Origin: Micromonospora inositola
GTDB taxonomy: Bacteria > Actinomycetota > Actinomycetes > Mycobacteriales > Micromonosporaceae
Assembly (NCBI RefSeq): GCF_900090285.1
Contig: NZ_LT607754.1
Coordinates: forward strand, 4,986,001 to 5,050,000
DNA: 64,000 nucleotides
Reading direction: 5' to 3'
A model generated the notes under the pieces. It was not told where the DNA came from. It searched no databases and saw only the letters and a list, made by a program, of their open reading frames with translations. Every line of letters begins with the position of its first letter. Within the stretch, counting starts at the first letter, position 1. Both the position numbers and the translations under genes were made by a program. Positions 34,276-43,624 of the stretch are shown piece by piece.

Positions 34276-35343
34276 TCAGGCCAGCGGCGGGACGGGCAGC
34301 ACCACGCCCTCGGCAGCGGAGCGGTGCGCCAGCTCGATCAGCCCGACCGTGGCGACGGCGTCGCGCGGGTCGACCGGCATCGGCCCGCCGTCGCGCAGCG
34401 CCGCCGCGACCTGGGCGTAGAAGTCCTGGTAGCGGCCCGGCTCGGTGGGCACCGGCCGCAGGTCACCGTCGACGCCGAGCTGGCCGTACTGCTCGGCGGG
34501 GACCTCGCCCCAGCCCGGCGCGTCCGGTCGGCCCCCGTCGCGCAGCGCCTCCTCCTGCACGTCCAGCCCATACGTGGTGTAGCCGGCGCGGTCGCCGAGG
34601 ACCCGCATCCGCGGTCCGAGCTGCGGGGTCACCGCGCCCATCCACAGGTGGGAGCGGACGCCGCCGGTGTGGGTCAGCGCCACGAACGCGTCGTCGTCGA
34701 CCTCGACGCCGGGCCGCCGCCGGTCCACCTCCGCGTAGACCCGCTCCACCGGCCCGAAGAGCTGCACGGCCTGGTCGACCAGGTGGGCGCCGAGGTCGAA
34801 CAGCGCGCCGCCGGCCTCGCCGGGCGCGGCGCTCTCCCGCCAGCCCGGCTTGATCGCCGGCCGCCAGCGTTCGAACCGCGACTCGAAGCGGGTCACCCGC
34901 CCCAGCTCGCCCTTCTCGACGAGGTGGCGGACGGTGAGGAAGTCGCCGTCCCAGCGGCGGTTCTGGAACACGGTCAGCGGCACACCCCGGCGGGCCGCCT
35001 CGTCGACCAGGGCGCGGCTCTCCGCGGCGGTCGGCGCGAGCGGCTTGTCCACCACGACCGGCAGCCCGGCCGCCAACGCCGCGCGGGCCATCGGCGCGTG
35101 CTGCCGGTTCGGCGTCGCCACCACGACCAGATCGAGCGGGTCCGCGGCGCGCCACAGCTGGTCGGCGTCGTCGAGGAGCCGGGCGTCGGGATGCTCCTGG
35201 CGGGCCTGCTCCCGTCGCTCCGGGTTGGCCGTGACGATGGCGTCCAGCCGCAGCCCGGGGGTCGCGGCGATCAGCGGGGCGTGGAACACCCGCCCGGCGA
35301 TCCCGTACCCCAGCAGCCCCACCCGCAGCGGTGCCTGCGCCAT
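34276..35343 (-). CDS. Gfo/Idh/MocA family oxidoreductase
   Basis: A 355-residue NAD(P)-dependent dehydrogenase. The N-terminal Rossmann domain shows VGLLGYGIAGRVFHAPLI and DLVVVATPNRQHAPMARAAL, then the signature DKPLAPTAAESRALVD with the catalytic Lys (EKP motif replaced by DKP). The C-terminal Gfo/Idh/MocA domain contains GWRESAAPGEAGGALFDLGAHLVDQAVQLFG with the conserved His. Members act on sugars, inositols and related compounds; this substrate is unknown. Convergent with the MFS gene. Confidence 0.9.
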   Translation of the reverse strand: MAQAPLRVGLLGYGIAGRVFHAPLIAATPGLRLDAIVTANPERREQARQEHPDARLLDDADQLWRAADPLDLVVVATPNRQHAPMARAALAAGLPVVVDKPLAPTAAESRALVDEAARRGVPLTVFQNRRWDGDFLTVRHLVEKGELGRVTRFESRFERWRPAIKPGWRESAAPGEAGGALFDLGAHLVDQAVQLFGPVERVYAEVDRRRPGVEVDDDAFVALTHTGGVRSHLWMGAVTPQLGPRMRVLGDRAGYTTYGLDVQEEALRDGGRPDAPGWGEVPAEQYGQLGVDGDLRPVPTEPGRYQDFYAQVAAALRDGGPMPVDPRDAVATVGLIELAHRSAAEGVVLPVPPLA

Positions 35344-35430
35344 GCCGTCCCCCGTTCCTTGGTGATCCCCCGAATCTACGCGGCGTCCCGGGGCGTGGCG
35401 GCGGGTCCCCCGGCGGGCGGCAGGCCGGGC

Positions 35431-36690
35431 ATGTGGCAGCGTGGCGGGGTGGACCCAACCCCGGTCGACGTCGACGTGGCGCTGGTGGGCGGCGGCGGCG
35501 CCGCCTCCCTGGTCCTGGCCGCCCTGGACCGGCATGGGCTGTCCGGGCTGCGGGTCGCCGTGGTCGACCCGGTGCACAAGCGGGGCCAGGACCGGACCTG
35601 GGCGTTCTGGGACACCCCCGGCAACGACCTCGACCCAATGCTCAGCGCCAGCTGGTCCCGGGTCGACGTGGTCACGCCCGCCGGCCGCCGCGTCCTGTCG
35701 CTCGCCCCGCTGCGGTACGCCATGCTCCGCTCGGCCCCGGTCTACGACCGGGCTGCCGAGGCCGAACGCCGCCTCGGCGCGACCCGGATCGGCGCGGCGG
35801 CCGGCACCCTCGACGACGACGGTCACCGGGTGACGGTCCGCGACACCGACGGCCGGGCGTTGGTGCGGGCCGGCTGGGTGCTCGACTCCCGGCCCCGCCC
35901 GCCCCGGCGGCCCGGGCGGACCAGCTGGTTGCAGCACTTCCGTGGCTGGTGGCTGGCGGCCGACGGGCCGACGTTCGACCCCGACCGGGCGGTGCTGATG
36001 GACTTCCGCACCCCGCAGCCCGCCCGGGGCGTCTCGTTCGGCTACCTGCTGCCGGTCAGCGACCGGTACGCCCTGGTCGAGTACACCGAGTTCTCACCCG
36101 ACCTGCTCACCGACTCCGGGTACGACGCCGCGCTGCGCGGCTACCTCGACCTGCTCGGCATCGACCCGGCGGCGCTGACGGTCCGGGAGGTGGAGAACGG
36201 GGTGATCCCGATGACCGACGCTCCGTTCGTCGCCCGCCCCTCGCCCCGGGTGGTCCGCCTCGGCACCGCCGGGGGCGCCACCCGGCCGTCCACCGGGTTC
36301 ACCTTCTCCGCCATGCACCGGCAGGCAGCGCAGGTGGCCGCGGCCCTCGCGGCGGGCCGGCCGCCGGTGCCGCGGCCCGCGTACCCCCGGCGCCACCTGT
36401 GGATGGACGCGGTGGCGCTGCGCGCCCTGGACCGGGGGCACGTCGGCGGGGCGGAGTTCTTCGACCGGCTCTTCGACCGCAACCCGCCCGAGCGGGTGCT
36501 GCGCTTCCTCGACGGGGCCACCTCCCCGGCCGAGGACCTGGCGGTGATGCGCTCCAGCCCGCTGCTGCCGATGACCGGCGCGGTGCTCGGCGACGCCGTC
36601 GGTCGGCTCCGCGCCCGGATCCGCCGCGACCCGGCCCCCGCCCCCGCGCCGGGCGTCGGATCTCCGACGGGGGGTCAGGCCGGCCGGTAG
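35431..36690 (+). CDS. crtY: lycopene cyclase (CrtY-type)
   Basis: A 419-residue FAD-dependent lycopene cyclase. The N-terminal dinucleotide-binding motif is VALVGGGGAASLVLAAL, followed by VAVVDPVHKRGQDRTWAFWD, a family hallmark. Further blocks are SWLQHFRGWWLAAD, LLPVSDRYALVEYTEFSPD, ENGVIPMTDAPF and RLGTAGGATRPSTGFTFSAMHRQA, matching CrtY proteins that cyclise the ends of lycopene to beta-ionone rings. No other carotenoid genes adjoin it. The ATG at 35431 or GTG at 35449 could be the start; neither has a good ribosome site. Confidence 0.88.
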   Translation: MWQRGGVDPTPVDVDVALVGGGGAASLVLAALDRHGLSGLRVAVVDPVHKRGQDRTWAFWDTPGNDLDPMLSASWSRVDVVTPAGRRVLSLAPLRYAMLRSAPVYDRAAEAERRLGATRIGAAAGTLDDDGHRVTVRDTDGRALVRAGWVLDSRPRPPRRPGRTSWLQHFRGWWLAADGPTFDPDRAVLMDFRTPQPARGVSFGYLLPVSDRYALVEYTEFSPDLLTDSGYDAALRGYLDLLGIDPAALTVREVENGVIPMTDAPFVARPSPRVVRLGTAGGATRPSTGFTFSAMHRQAAQVAAALAAGRPPVPRPAYPRRHLWMDAVALRALDRGHVGGAEFFDRLFDRNPPERVLRFLDGATSPAEDLAVMRSSPLLPMTGAVLGDAVGRLRARIRRDPAPAPAPGVGSPTGGQAGR

Positions 36691-36783
36691 GTGGCCCTGT
36701 CAGTTGCGCAGCAGCACCACACGACAGCGACCGCACGCGGGTCGGGTGGTCCCGCCGCCCGGCGTACCCGGTAGGTTGCCGGC

Positions 36784-37260
36784 ATGGCGGAGGCAGCGGC
36801 CGGCAGGGTCGTGGAGATCTGGACCGACGGGGCGTGCAGCGGCAATCCGGGCCCGGGCGGCTGGGGCGTGCTGCTGCGCTGGGGCGACCACGAGCGGGAG
36901 CTGTGCGGCGGGGAGGCGACGCCGACCACGAACAACCGGATGGAGCTGACCGCCGCGATCCGGGCGCTGGAGAGCCTGACCCGACCGGTCACCGTCCGGC
37001 TGCACACCGACAGCACGTACGTGCGCAACGGCATCACCGGCTGGCTGGCCGGCTGGAAGCGCAACGGCTGGCTGACCGCCGCGAAGCAGCCGGTGAAGAA
37101 CGCCGACCTGTGGCAGCGGCTGGAGGCCGCCTGCGCCCGGCACGACGTGACCTGGCTCTGGGTGAAGGGGCACAACGGCCACCCGGAGAACGAGCGGGCC
37201 GACGCGCTGGCCAACCGGGGTATGACCGAGGCCCGCGCCGAGGTGGCCGCCGCCCGGTGA
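36784..37260 (+). CDS. rnhA: ribonuclease HI
   Basis: A 158-residue cytosolic RNase HI that cleaves RNA in RNA-DNA hybrids. The catalytic DEDD set is D15 ([17 protein letters not shown]), E54 ([11 protein letters not shown]), D76 ([12 protein letters not shown]) and D140 (NERADALAN), with His130 in [14 protein letters not shown]. The basic handle region ([20 protein letters not shown]) is present. TAGGTT at 36772-36777 ends 6 nt before the ATG, indicating a leaderless message. Single gene, no operon partner. Confidence 0.95.
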   Translation: MAEAAAGRVVEIWTDGACSGNPGPGGWGVLLRWGDHERELCGGEATPTTNNRMELTAAIRALESLTRPVTVRLHTDSTYVRNGITGWLAGWKRNGWLTAAKQPVKNADLWQRLEAACARHDVTWLWVKGHNGHPENERADALANRGMTEARAEVAAAR

Positions 37261-37378
37261 GGAGACGGGTTGTGTCGAACCCGATCGATGGACAACGTAG
37301 CGGATCGACCTTGTTACCGACAGCCGCCGCCCGGCTGGCGCGATCGGCCTCGACTGACGCCGCCGGCCGGCCGCCGGG

Positions 37379-37612
37379 TCACTCCTCGGGACTCGGAGGC
37401 TCGCCGGTGCCCGAGACGGCGTCGACGTCGTAGCCGGCCCGGCTGGTCTCCCGAGCGGGTCGCGCCTCCTCGGCCGGCAGGTCGGCGAAGTCGTCGCCGG
37501 TGTCGTCGGTCGTGTGCAGGGAGTCGCCCGGCGGTCGCAGCGACGCCTCGTACGCGGTCGCGCCGTCGGGTTCGTCGGTCGCCGCGCGGCCGAGGGATTT
37601 CTCACTCGTCAT
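37379..37612 (-). CDS. small acidic hypothetical protein (77 aa)
   Basis: Starts MTSEKSLGRAATDEP at ATG 37612 after a CAGGAG site and ends GTGEPPSPEE. The composition is strongly acidic and Thr/Ser/Pro-rich with no hydrophobic core, so it is likely intrinsically disordered. A second small acidic gene lies 53 nt upstream on the same strand. Similar short acidic proteins are common in Micromonosporaceae, but I know no function. Confidence 0.6.
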   Translation of the reverse strand: MTSEKSLGRAATDEPDGATAYEASLRPPGDSLHTTDDTGDDFADLPAEEARPARETSRAGYDVDAVSGTGEPPSPEE

Positions 37613-37665
37613 GTCGCACTCCTGCCCGTGTCCGGCGGGGGCAAACGTCGTCCGCCCGGGCCCGC

Positions 37666-37902
37666 TCAGCGGGGCGCGTCCGGGTGCCCGGGCAGGCCGG
37701 AGCCGCCCGAGCTGCTGCCCGACGCCCCGCCGGCCACCCCGGAACCGTCGTCCTCGGTGACCAGGTCCGGCTTCGGTGCGCCGTCGTCCGGCGCCGGGAC
37801 GTCGGTGTCCGCCCCCACCTGGACCAACCGGGCCTGACCGCCCTCGTCCTCGGCGTGCGCCGGATCGGCCGGTTGCTTGCCTTGCCGTGCCCGATATCCC
37901 AC
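37666..37902 (-). CDS. small acidic, Gly/Ser-rich hypothetical protein (78 aa)
   Basis: GTG start at 37902 after AGGGAGG with good spacing. Reads MGYRARQGKQPADPAHAEDEG, then VQVGADTDVPAPDDGAPKPDL, then a Gly/Ser run (ASGSSSGGSG) and PGHPDAPR. Probably disordered; no recognised domain. Same strand as the next small acidic gene, and the pair may be co-transcribed. Confidence 0.6.
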   Translation of the reverse strand: MGYRARQGKQPADPAHAEDEGGQARLVQVGADTDVPAPDDGAPKPDLVTEDDGSGVAGGASGSSSGGSGLPGHPDAPR

Positions 37903-38011
37903 GGTCGCCTCCCTGGGTGCCGCCGGCCGCCGACACGGTGGTGCGGCGGCAGTTCCGGCTACCCGACGGCACCGCGGCGAAACGTCACCGCCCGCGGCGG
38001 CGGTACCGGGG

Positions 38012-38908
38012 TCAGCCCCGCCGGCGTCCGGTCCGGGGGCGGGCCGGCGTCACGGTGAGCGACCAGTGCGCGGGGTGGCGCAGCGCCGCCGGCAGCACGG
38101 TGCGGTGGTCCCCGCGGGCGGCGTCGAGCTGGGACTGGTGCAGGAAGAGACACCTGCTCAGGTCGGCTCCGCGCAGGTCCGCGCCGCGCAGGTCCGCGCC
38201 GGTCAGGTCGGCCGCGCCGAGGTCCACGCCGCGCAGGTCCGCGCCGATCAGGCAGGCGCCGCGCAGGTTCGCCCCGGCCAGGTCCGCCCGGCGCAGGTCC
38301 GCCCCGATCAGCACCGCCCCGCGCCGGTCCGCGCCCGCTCGGCCGGCCCGGGCCCGCTCGCCGGCCTGGGAGAGCAGCGCGTTGACCCGCCCCCGGTGGG
38401 CGTCGACGTCGAGGGCGAGCAGCTCCTCCGGGGTGCCGTCGGCGAGCCGGCCGGTCTCCTCCAGCGCCCGGGTGAGGTCGTCGCGCAGCCGGCCGGGCGG
38501 GGTCAGGGCCAGCGCCTCGGTCAGGTACCAGAGCAGTTCGTGCAGCGGCCGCATCACCGCGAAGGTGTCGAACATCCGGCGCGCGGTCGACGGGTCGGCC
38601 CGCCAGTCCCGCCCGCCGAAGGTGACCTGGGCGACCTGCTGGCCGGCGCCGAAACAGTCGAACACCGTACAGCCGGGGAAGCCGCGCTGGCGCAGGTCGC
38701 GGTGGATGCCGCAGCGGGAGTCCGCACGCAGGTTCGGGCAGGGTTGCCCGGCGGGCTTGTCGAGGGCGAAGTCGGCGGAGGCGGAGAAGGCCGGCGCGAC
38801 GCAGCAGATCCCGAAGCAGCGCGTGCAGTCGGCGCGCAGCTCCCGCCCGCCGACGGGCGCCGCCGACTGCTGTTCCGCGGTGTCCGACACGCTGGACCGG
38901 CCTCCCAT
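38012..38908 (-). CDS. Cys-cluster plus pentapeptide-repeat protein
   Basis: A 298-residue protein with two parts. The N-terminal 100 residues carry a dense Cys cluster ([45 protein letters not shown]) that resembles zinc- or iron-chelating YkgJ-type domains. The C-terminal third has about ten A(D/N)LRG-type pentapeptide repeats ([19 protein letters not shown] and following), which should form a right-handed beta helix. Start: ATG 38908 or GTG 38890; the latter has GGAGG about 10 nt upstream. Function unknown. Confidence 0.82.
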   Translation of the reverse strand: MGGRSSVSDTAEQQSAAPVGGRELRADCTRCFGICCVAPAFSASADFALDKPAGQPCPNLRADSRCGIHRDLRQRGFPGCTVFDCFGAGQQVAQVTFGGRDWRADPSTARRMFDTFAVMRPLHELLWYLTEALALTPPGRLRDDLTRALEETGRLADGTPEELLALDVDAHRGRVNALLSQAGERARAGRAGADRRGAVLIGADLRRADLAGANLRGACLIGADLRGVDLGAADLTGADLRGADLRGADLSRCLFLHQSQLDAARGDHRTVLPAALRHPAHWSLTVTPARPRTGRRRG

Positions 38909-39081
38909 TGCTCCGAGTTGCTGAGGGTGCGCGGCGAGGGCCGCGACCGGACCCATTGTCCGTCCACCCGCCGGCGGCCGTCCCGGCGGCCCGGGCGCCA
39001 GCGCCGTCGTCGCGCCCGTTCGCCCACGCCGGCAGCCCGGATCTTCGTATCGTGACCGTAACCGGCACGAAGGGCGGCGGA

Positions 39082-39690
39082 ATGGACGAGCAGGCACGGG
39101 AGCAGGCGCTGCTCACCGCCCTGACCACCGAGCACTTCGTGCTGCAGACCTCTCGCGGCGCCACGATCGCCGAGTCGGTCGGCCGGGCCACGGTGTTCCT
39201 GACCATGCTCTCCGCCGCGCTGATCGGGCTGGGTTTCGTCTCGTCCAGCGGGCAGTTGCTCAAGCCGTACCTCGGCGCGGTGGTGCCGACCCTGGTGATC
39301 ACCGGTCTGTTCACCTTCGGCCGGCTGGTGCAGAACATGGTGGAGAACTCGCTGGATCTCCGGCGCATCCAGCGCATCCGCGCCTACTACCACCGGCAGT
39401 TCGCGGGCGAGCACGAGTTCTTCGCCGACGCGGTCGTCGGCGGGGGCCCGCAGCGCGCCGTCTGGGCGGCGGTCGGCAGCCGGCCGGGCCACTGGCACCT
39501 GCTGCTCACCACGGCGGCGATGGTCGGGGCGGTCAACGCGCTGCTGGTCGGGCTGGGCGCCACGCTGCTGACCGGCCTGGCGGGCGCCACCCCGACGGTC
39601 GGCATCGCGGTCGGGGTGGCGGTGGCGCTGGTGGCCTTCGGCGCGCAGGTCGCGTACATCCAGCGGGCCTCCATCTCGCCGATGAGGTGA
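39082..39690 (+). CDS. four-helix hypothetical membrane protein
   Basis: A 202-residue protein. An N-terminal helical region ([29 protein letters not shown]) precedes two hydrophobic helices ([23 protein letters not shown] and [21 protein letters not shown]). A charged central segment ([31 protein letters not shown]) is followed by two more helices and a short positive tail. The pattern resembles a family of uncharacterised actinobacterial membrane proteins. Its start faces the pentapeptide-repeat gene, so the two are divergent. Confidence 0.72.
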   Translation: MDEQAREQALLTALTTEHFVLQTSRGATIAESVGRATVFLTMLSAALIGLGFVSSSGQLLKPYLGAVVPTLVITGLFTFGRLVQNMVENSLDLRRIQRIRAYYHRQFAGEHEFFADAVVGGGPQRAVWAAVGSRPGHWHLLLTTAAMVGAVNALLVGLGATLLTGLAGATPTVGIAVGVAVALVAFGAQVAYIQRASISPMR

Positions 39691-39705
39691 GCATCGGACG
39701 GTGGC

Positions 39706-39729
39706 GGCGCCCGCGCGGGCGCGGGCGCC
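39706..39729 (+). terminator. short-loop hairpin after membrane protein
   Basis: Perfect 11-bp GC repeat GGCGCCCGCGC / GCGCGGGCGCC with only two bases between the arms (the top pairs must open). It starts 16 nt after the membrane-protein stop and fits a terminator. Confidence 0.5.
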
Positions 39730-39844
39730 GCGTACCGGTCAGAAGTCGGAGAGCGCGCCGCAGCGCGCAGGTGGGGTGGCCCGCCACCGACCCACCCAGC
39801 CGGCCTCCACCGAGGGGTGGGGCCCGCCGTGCCCGGCGGAGGGA

Positions 39845-39988
39845 TCAAGCGCCCTCCGGGTCGCCGTACCAGGTGATGCCGATGTCGAAGCCGGCCCCGG
39901 CGAGCGCCGCCGCCGAGGCCTTGCCGATGCCGGAGTCCGCGCCCGTGACGACGGCGATGCTCGGGTAGTCCACGTATCGCTGGGGCAT
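39845..39988 (-). pseudogene. N-terminal remnant of a short-chain dehydrogenase (SDR)
   Basis: A 47-residue frame, ATG 39988 to TGA 39845: [20 protein letters not shown], then [20 protein letters not shown], then YGDPEGA. This is the first Rossmann beta-alpha-beta of an SDR with the TGxxxGIG cofactor motif, but it stops before the catalytic YxxxK. The remaining 200 or so residues expected of an SDR are not found downstream. A deletion remnant is inferred. The start codon is intact, so a short peptide could still be made. Confidence 0.7.
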
Positions 39989-40063
39989 GCTGGCGCACTA
40001 CCTGACCGGACGAACTCAACCGGACCGGGTGTAATCCACCAGGGGGCGGGTAGCCCGCCCGGC

Positions 40064-41482
40064 ATGGAGCTGGTCGAGGAGTCGACGTACCGGTTCCGGA
40101 TCGATCGGCATGATCCGATGCGGGTACCGGGCGTGGTCTTCGCGTCCGGGTCGCTGCTGCCGGACGCCGGAGCCGACAAGTCGCTGGAGCAGGTGGCCAA
40201 CGTGGCCACCCTGCCCGGCATCGTCGGCGCCTCGTACGCGATGCCGGACGTGCACTGGGGCTACGGCTTCCCGATCGGCGGCGTCGCCGCCACCGACGTC
40301 GAGACCGGCGGGGTGGTCTCCCCGGGTGGGGTCGGCTTCGACATCTCCTGCGGCGTGCGGCTGCTCACCGCCGACCTGGACCGCGCCGAGCTGCGGCCCC
40401 GACTGGACGCGCTGATGGACGGCCTTGGCGACGCGACGCCGCGCGGCATGGGCAAGGGCGCAGTGTGGCACCTGCCCGACGGCGCCGAACTCGACGGGGT
40501 GCTGCGCGGCGGCTCCCGGTACGCCGTCGAGCGCGGCTACGGCGTCCAACGGGACCTGGACCGTTGCGAGGACTACGGCGCGGTCGACGACGCGAACCCG
40601 GCCCAGGTCAGCGAGCGGGCGGTGGAGCGTGGCGCGCGCCAGGTCGGCAGCCTCGGCTCCGGCAACCACTTCCTCGAGGTGCAGGCCGTCGAGGAGGTCT
40701 ACGACGAGGCGGTGGCCACCGCCTTCGGACTGCGTGCCGGTCAGGTCTGCGTCATGATCCACTGTGGGTCGCGCGGGCTGGGCCACCAGATCTGCACCGA
40801 CTACGTACGGGAGATGGAGAAGGCGATGCCCGGGTACGGCATCCACGTGCCCGACCGGCAGCTCGCCTGCGCGCCCGTCTCCTCGCACGAGGGGCGGGCC
40901 TACCTCGGCGCGATGGCCGCCGCGGCCAACTACGCCCGGGCCAACCGGCAGCTGCTCGCCCACGCGGCCCGGCAGGTGTTCGAGCGGGTCACCGGCCGTG
41001 GCCTGGACCTGGTGTACGACATCTCGCACAACCTCGCCAAGATCGAGACGCACCAGGTGGACGGGGCGGCGCGCCGGCTCTGCGTGCACCGCAAGGGCGC
41101 CACCCGGGCGCTGCCGCCCGGCCACGATGACCTGCCGGACGACCTGCGCGAGGTCGGCCAGCCCGTGCTCATCCCCGGCTCGATGGGGACCGGCTCGTAC
41201 GTGCTCACCGGCGTCCCCGGCGCGCCGGCGTGGGCCTCCACCTGCCACGGCGCGGGCCGGGTGCAGAGCCGCAAGCAGGCCACCAAGGCGGAGCGGGGTC
41301 ACGACCCACGGCGCGAGCTGGAGGCGCAGGACATCGCGGTGCGCGGAGCGTCCCGGCGAGGGCTGGCCGAGGAGATGCCCGCCGCATACAAGGACATCAC
41401 CGCCGTGGTGGCTGCGGCCGAGGGCGCGGGGCTGTGCCGGCGGGTGGCCCGGCTCGTCCCGCTCGGCGTGGTCAAGGGCTGA
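40064..41482 (+). CDS. rtcB: RtcB family RNA 3'-phosphate ligase
   Basis: A 472-residue RNA-splicing ligase. Conserved metal and catalytic residues: [28 protein letters not shown] (Asp93, Cys96), [24 protein letters not shown], and the guanylylated His in [15 protein letters not shown]; the C-terminus retains TCHGAGRV and MPAAYKDI. RtcB joins 2',3'-cyclic phosphate or 3'-phosphate RNA to 5'-OH ends with GTP. The gene for its activator archease lies directly downstream but on the opposite strand, with 6 bp between stop codons. Confidence 0.95.
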   Translation: MELVEESTYRFRIDRHDPMRVPGVVFASGSLLPDAGADKSLEQVANVATLPGIVGASYAMPDVHWGYGFPIGGVAATDVETGGVVSPGGVGFDISCGVRLLTADLDRAELRPRLDALMDGLGDATPRGMGKGAVWHLPDGAELDGVLRGGSRYAVERGYGVQRDLDRCEDYGAVDDANPAQVSERAVERGARQVGSLGSGNHFLEVQAVEEVYDEAVATAFGLRAGQVCVMIHCGSRGLGHQICTDYVREMEKAMPGYGIHVPDRQLACAPVSSHEGRAYLGAMAAAANYARANRQLLAHAARQVFERVTGRGLDLVYDISHNLAKIETHQVDGAARRLCVHRKGATRALPPGHDDLPDDLREVGQPVLIPGSMGTGSYVLTGVPGAPAWASTCHGAGRVQSRKQATKAERGHDPRRELEAQDIAVRGASRRGLAEEMPAAYKDITAVVAAAEGAGLCRRVARLVPLGVVKG

Positions 41483-41488
41483 GGGGCG

Positions 41489-41917
41489 TCACACGTCCAG
41501 CGTCACCGCGCAGGACCAGCCGCCCCCGTCGGGGCCGAAGCGCAACTCGTGCAGGGACACCGCCTTGGGCACCGCGCCCACCAGCTCCACCGCGTCGGTG
41601 CCGGTCATGCTCCACCGCACCAGCAGGCCGCCGTCGTCGGCCGACCGCGCCTCGGTGGTGAGCGGCAGCTCGCCCTCCGTCTCCATCCGGAAGATCACCT
41701 CATCGAGTACGCCCACCAGCAGGTCCGGGTCGTCGCCGGGCGGTACGTGGAACTCGACGTCGGCCTCGGGGGTCGCGCCGGAGGGATCCACGAAGGTGTC
41801 GACCATTGCGGTGACCGCCTCTGCCACACAGCCCTCCCGGTCCGGCGCCCACGCCTCGATCCGCACGTCGGCGGTGTGCGGCACCATGCGGTGCCCTCGC
41901 GGCGGTCGTCGCTCCAT
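41489..41917 (-). CDS. archease (RtcB activator)
   Basis: A 142-residue archease, which helps RtcB ligase turn over. The family signature VPHTADVRIEAWAPD is near the N-terminus, followed by AVTAMVDTFVDP, LVGVLDEVIFRMETE and a terminal AVSLHELRFGPDGGGWSCAVTLDV, with the metal-binding Asp residues retained. Convergent with rtcB rather than co-directional. A CATGAT hexamer 6 nt before the ATG (41923-41928) suggests a leaderless transcript of its own. Confidence 0.9.
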   Translation of the reverse strand: MERRPPRGHRMVPHTADVRIEAWAPDREGCVAEAVTAMVDTFVDPSGATPEADVEFHVPPGDDPDLLVGVLDEVIFRMETEGELPLTTEARSADDGGLLVRWSMTGTDAVELVGAVPKAVSLHELRFGPDGGGWSCAVTLDV

Positions 41918-42098
41918 GCCTCGATCATGCCGTCGCCGGTCGCCGGCGCAGCGCGAATTGTCGGAGCGGGCGGCCAGGTTGCCGAACGCGGTTCGACCCG
42001 CGCGCCGGGCGTACCTGCGCATGATCGGCAGGCAGCTCTGGCCGCTGCTGCACGCCCGGCTTCGCCCGCTCGTCGGGCACGCGTGGCTCCGACCGGCT

Positions 42099-43058
42099 TC
42101 AGAGCACCGCCGGCAGGTCGAACGCGGGGAACAGCGCGTGGCCGAAGGTGGTGATCTCGGCGATCCGCCCGTCCCGCACCCGCAGCACGTCCAGCTTGAA
42201 CGCGCGGAACACCGGGTCGCCGGGCCGCCGCAGGTAGCTCGCGGCGGCCGGCAGCCGGTTGGCGTACGTCGGCAGCAGCCGCCAGTCGCCCTCCCGCTCC
42301 GGCCCGAAGGCCCGCTCCAGCAGCGGCGCGATGGCCGCGACGCCGTCGAAGCACATCGGCTGCGGCGGCATGGTGATCCGGAGGTCCGGCGCCGCGGCGG
42401 CGAGCGCGGCGGCCGCGTCGCAGCGTTCGTGGGCGTCGATGAACCGGGCCAGCAGCTCCCGTTCCCGCTCGTCGACCGGGTTGCCCGCCCAGTCGGCCCG
42501 GCGGGCCGGCAGGTGGGCCTGCAGGGTGGCCCGGGCCCGCTGCAGGGCGCTGTTCGCCGCCGACACGCTGGTCTCCAGCAGCTCCGCCGTCTCCGCCGCC
42601 GACCAGCCGAGCACGTCACGGACCAGGAACGCGGCCCGCTGCCGGGCCGGCAGCACCTGCATGGCGGCGAGGAACGCCAGCTCGATCGTCTCCCGGGTCA
42701 CCGCCACCGCGTCCGGCTGCTCGTCACCCGGCGCGACCCGGTCCAGCAGCCGGTCCGGGTACGGCTGCAACCACGGCACCTCCGCGTACGACCGCGCGGC
42801 GCGCGGCTGCCGGCCGTTCCGGCGCAGCAGGTCCAGGCAGACGTTGGTGGCGATCCGGTAGAGCCAGGCCCGGACCTGCGCGCCGTCGAAGCCGTCCCGT
42901 CCCCGCCAGGCCCGCAGGTACGTATCCTGGACGGCGTCCTCGGCGTCGTCGAAGGAGGCGAGCATCCGGTAGCAGTGCACGTGCAGCTCGCGCCGGTGGC
43001 GTTCGGTCAGCGCGGCGAAGTCGGGATCGGTCGGCGCGGTGTCGAGGTCGGCCGTCAC
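42099..43058 (-). CDS. ECF sigma factor with C-terminal SnoaL-like domain (SigX5/SigG-like)
   Basis: A 319-residue extracytoplasmic function sigma factor. Region 2: LTERHRRELHVHCYRMLASFDDAEDAVQDTYLRAW, with region 2.4 VRAWLYRIATNVCLDLLRRN. Region 4: LPARQRAAFLVRDVLGWSAAETAELLETSVSAANSALQRARATL. From about residue 205 a SnoaL/NTF2-like domain follows (ELLARFIDAHERCDAAAALAAAAPDLRITMPP, FGHALFPAFDLPAV), typical of sigma factors that lack an anti-sigma factor and are controlled by their own C-terminal domain. GTG 43058 overlaps the stop of the VOC gene (GTGA), so the two are one operon. Confidence 0.9.
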   Translation of the reverse strand: MTADLDTAPTDPDFAALTERHRRELHVHCYRMLASFDDAEDAVQDTYLRAWRGRDGFDGAQVRAWLYRIATNVCLDLLRRNGRQPRAARSYAEVPWLQPYPDRLLDRVAPGDEQPDAVAVTRETIELAFLAAMQVLPARQRAAFLVRDVLGWSAAETAELLETSVSAANSALQRARATLQAHLPARRADWAGNPVDERERELLARFIDAHERCDAAAALAAAAPDLRITMPPQPMCFDGVAAIAPLLERAFGPEREGDWRLLPTYANRLPAAASYLRRPGDPVFRAFKLDVLRVRDGRIAEITTFGHALFPAFDLPAVL

Positions 43059-43477
43059 GCTTCCGCCGCCCCGGCCCGGCCGACCTCCTGGATCAGCCAC
43101 TCGTTGCCGTCCGGGTCCCGCAGCGACAGGAAGGAGCCGTAGTCGCGGCGCTCCGGGTCCGGCCCGGCGCTCTGCACACCGCCCGCCGCGAAGTGGAAGA
43201 CCTCGCCGGGCTTCGCGCCCCGGTCCACCAGCTCCGTCCGCGCCGCGTCGATGTCCGCGACGACCAGGTGCAGCCCGCTCACCGAGCCGGCGGCATCCGG
43301 ATTGCGCATCAGCGCGATCGAGCAGGCGGAGCCGGGCGGGGTGAGCTGCACGACGCGGAAGTCCTCGCCGGCGGAGTGGTCCACGTCCAGCCGGAACCCG
43401 GTCTGGTCCAGGTAGAACGCCTTGGCCCGGTCCACGTCCGAGACGGGCACCACGACGAGTTCGAGCTTCCAGTCCAT
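43055..43477 (-). CDS. VOC family protein
   Basis: A 140-residue vicinal-oxygen-chelate fold protein with two beta-alpha-beta-beta-beta modules: LELVVVPVSDVDRAKAFYLDQTGFRLDVDH, VSGLHLVVADIDAARTELVDRG and the C-terminal FLSLRDPDGNEWLIQEV with its metal-position Glu. Members are glyoxalase, bleomycin-resistance or dioxygenase-like, and the substrate is not assignable. ATG 43477 has AGGGAGG. It is the first gene of a two-gene operon with the ECF sigma factor, a recurring pairing in actinobacteria. Confidence 0.88.
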   Translation of the reverse strand: MDWKLELVVVPVSDVDRAKAFYLDQTGFRLDVDHSAGEDFRVVQLTPPGSACSIALMRNPDAAGSVSGLHLVVADIDAARTELVDRGAKPGEVFHFAAGGVQSAGPDPERRDYGSFLSLRDPDGNEWLIQEVGRAGAAEA

Positions 43478-43624
43478 GATCGGCCTCCCTGGCCTCGGTA
43501 ACGGCTGTCGTGACGTACAACGTCGGGTCGGTCGGGGACTCATCGGTGTTCCGGTGAGAATGTCACCTCGCCGCCCGCTGGCCGGTCGTACCGGGTGCAG
43601 CGATCGGACACGGGAGGGGACGAT

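Noticed and set aside
42018..42100. Short plus-strand stretch reading MIGRQLWPLLHARLRPLVGH between archease and the ECF sigma gene.
   Set aside because: No ribosome site, no stop until far into the opposite-strand gene, and no recognised family; may be a scrap of decayed coding DNA but cannot be supported.
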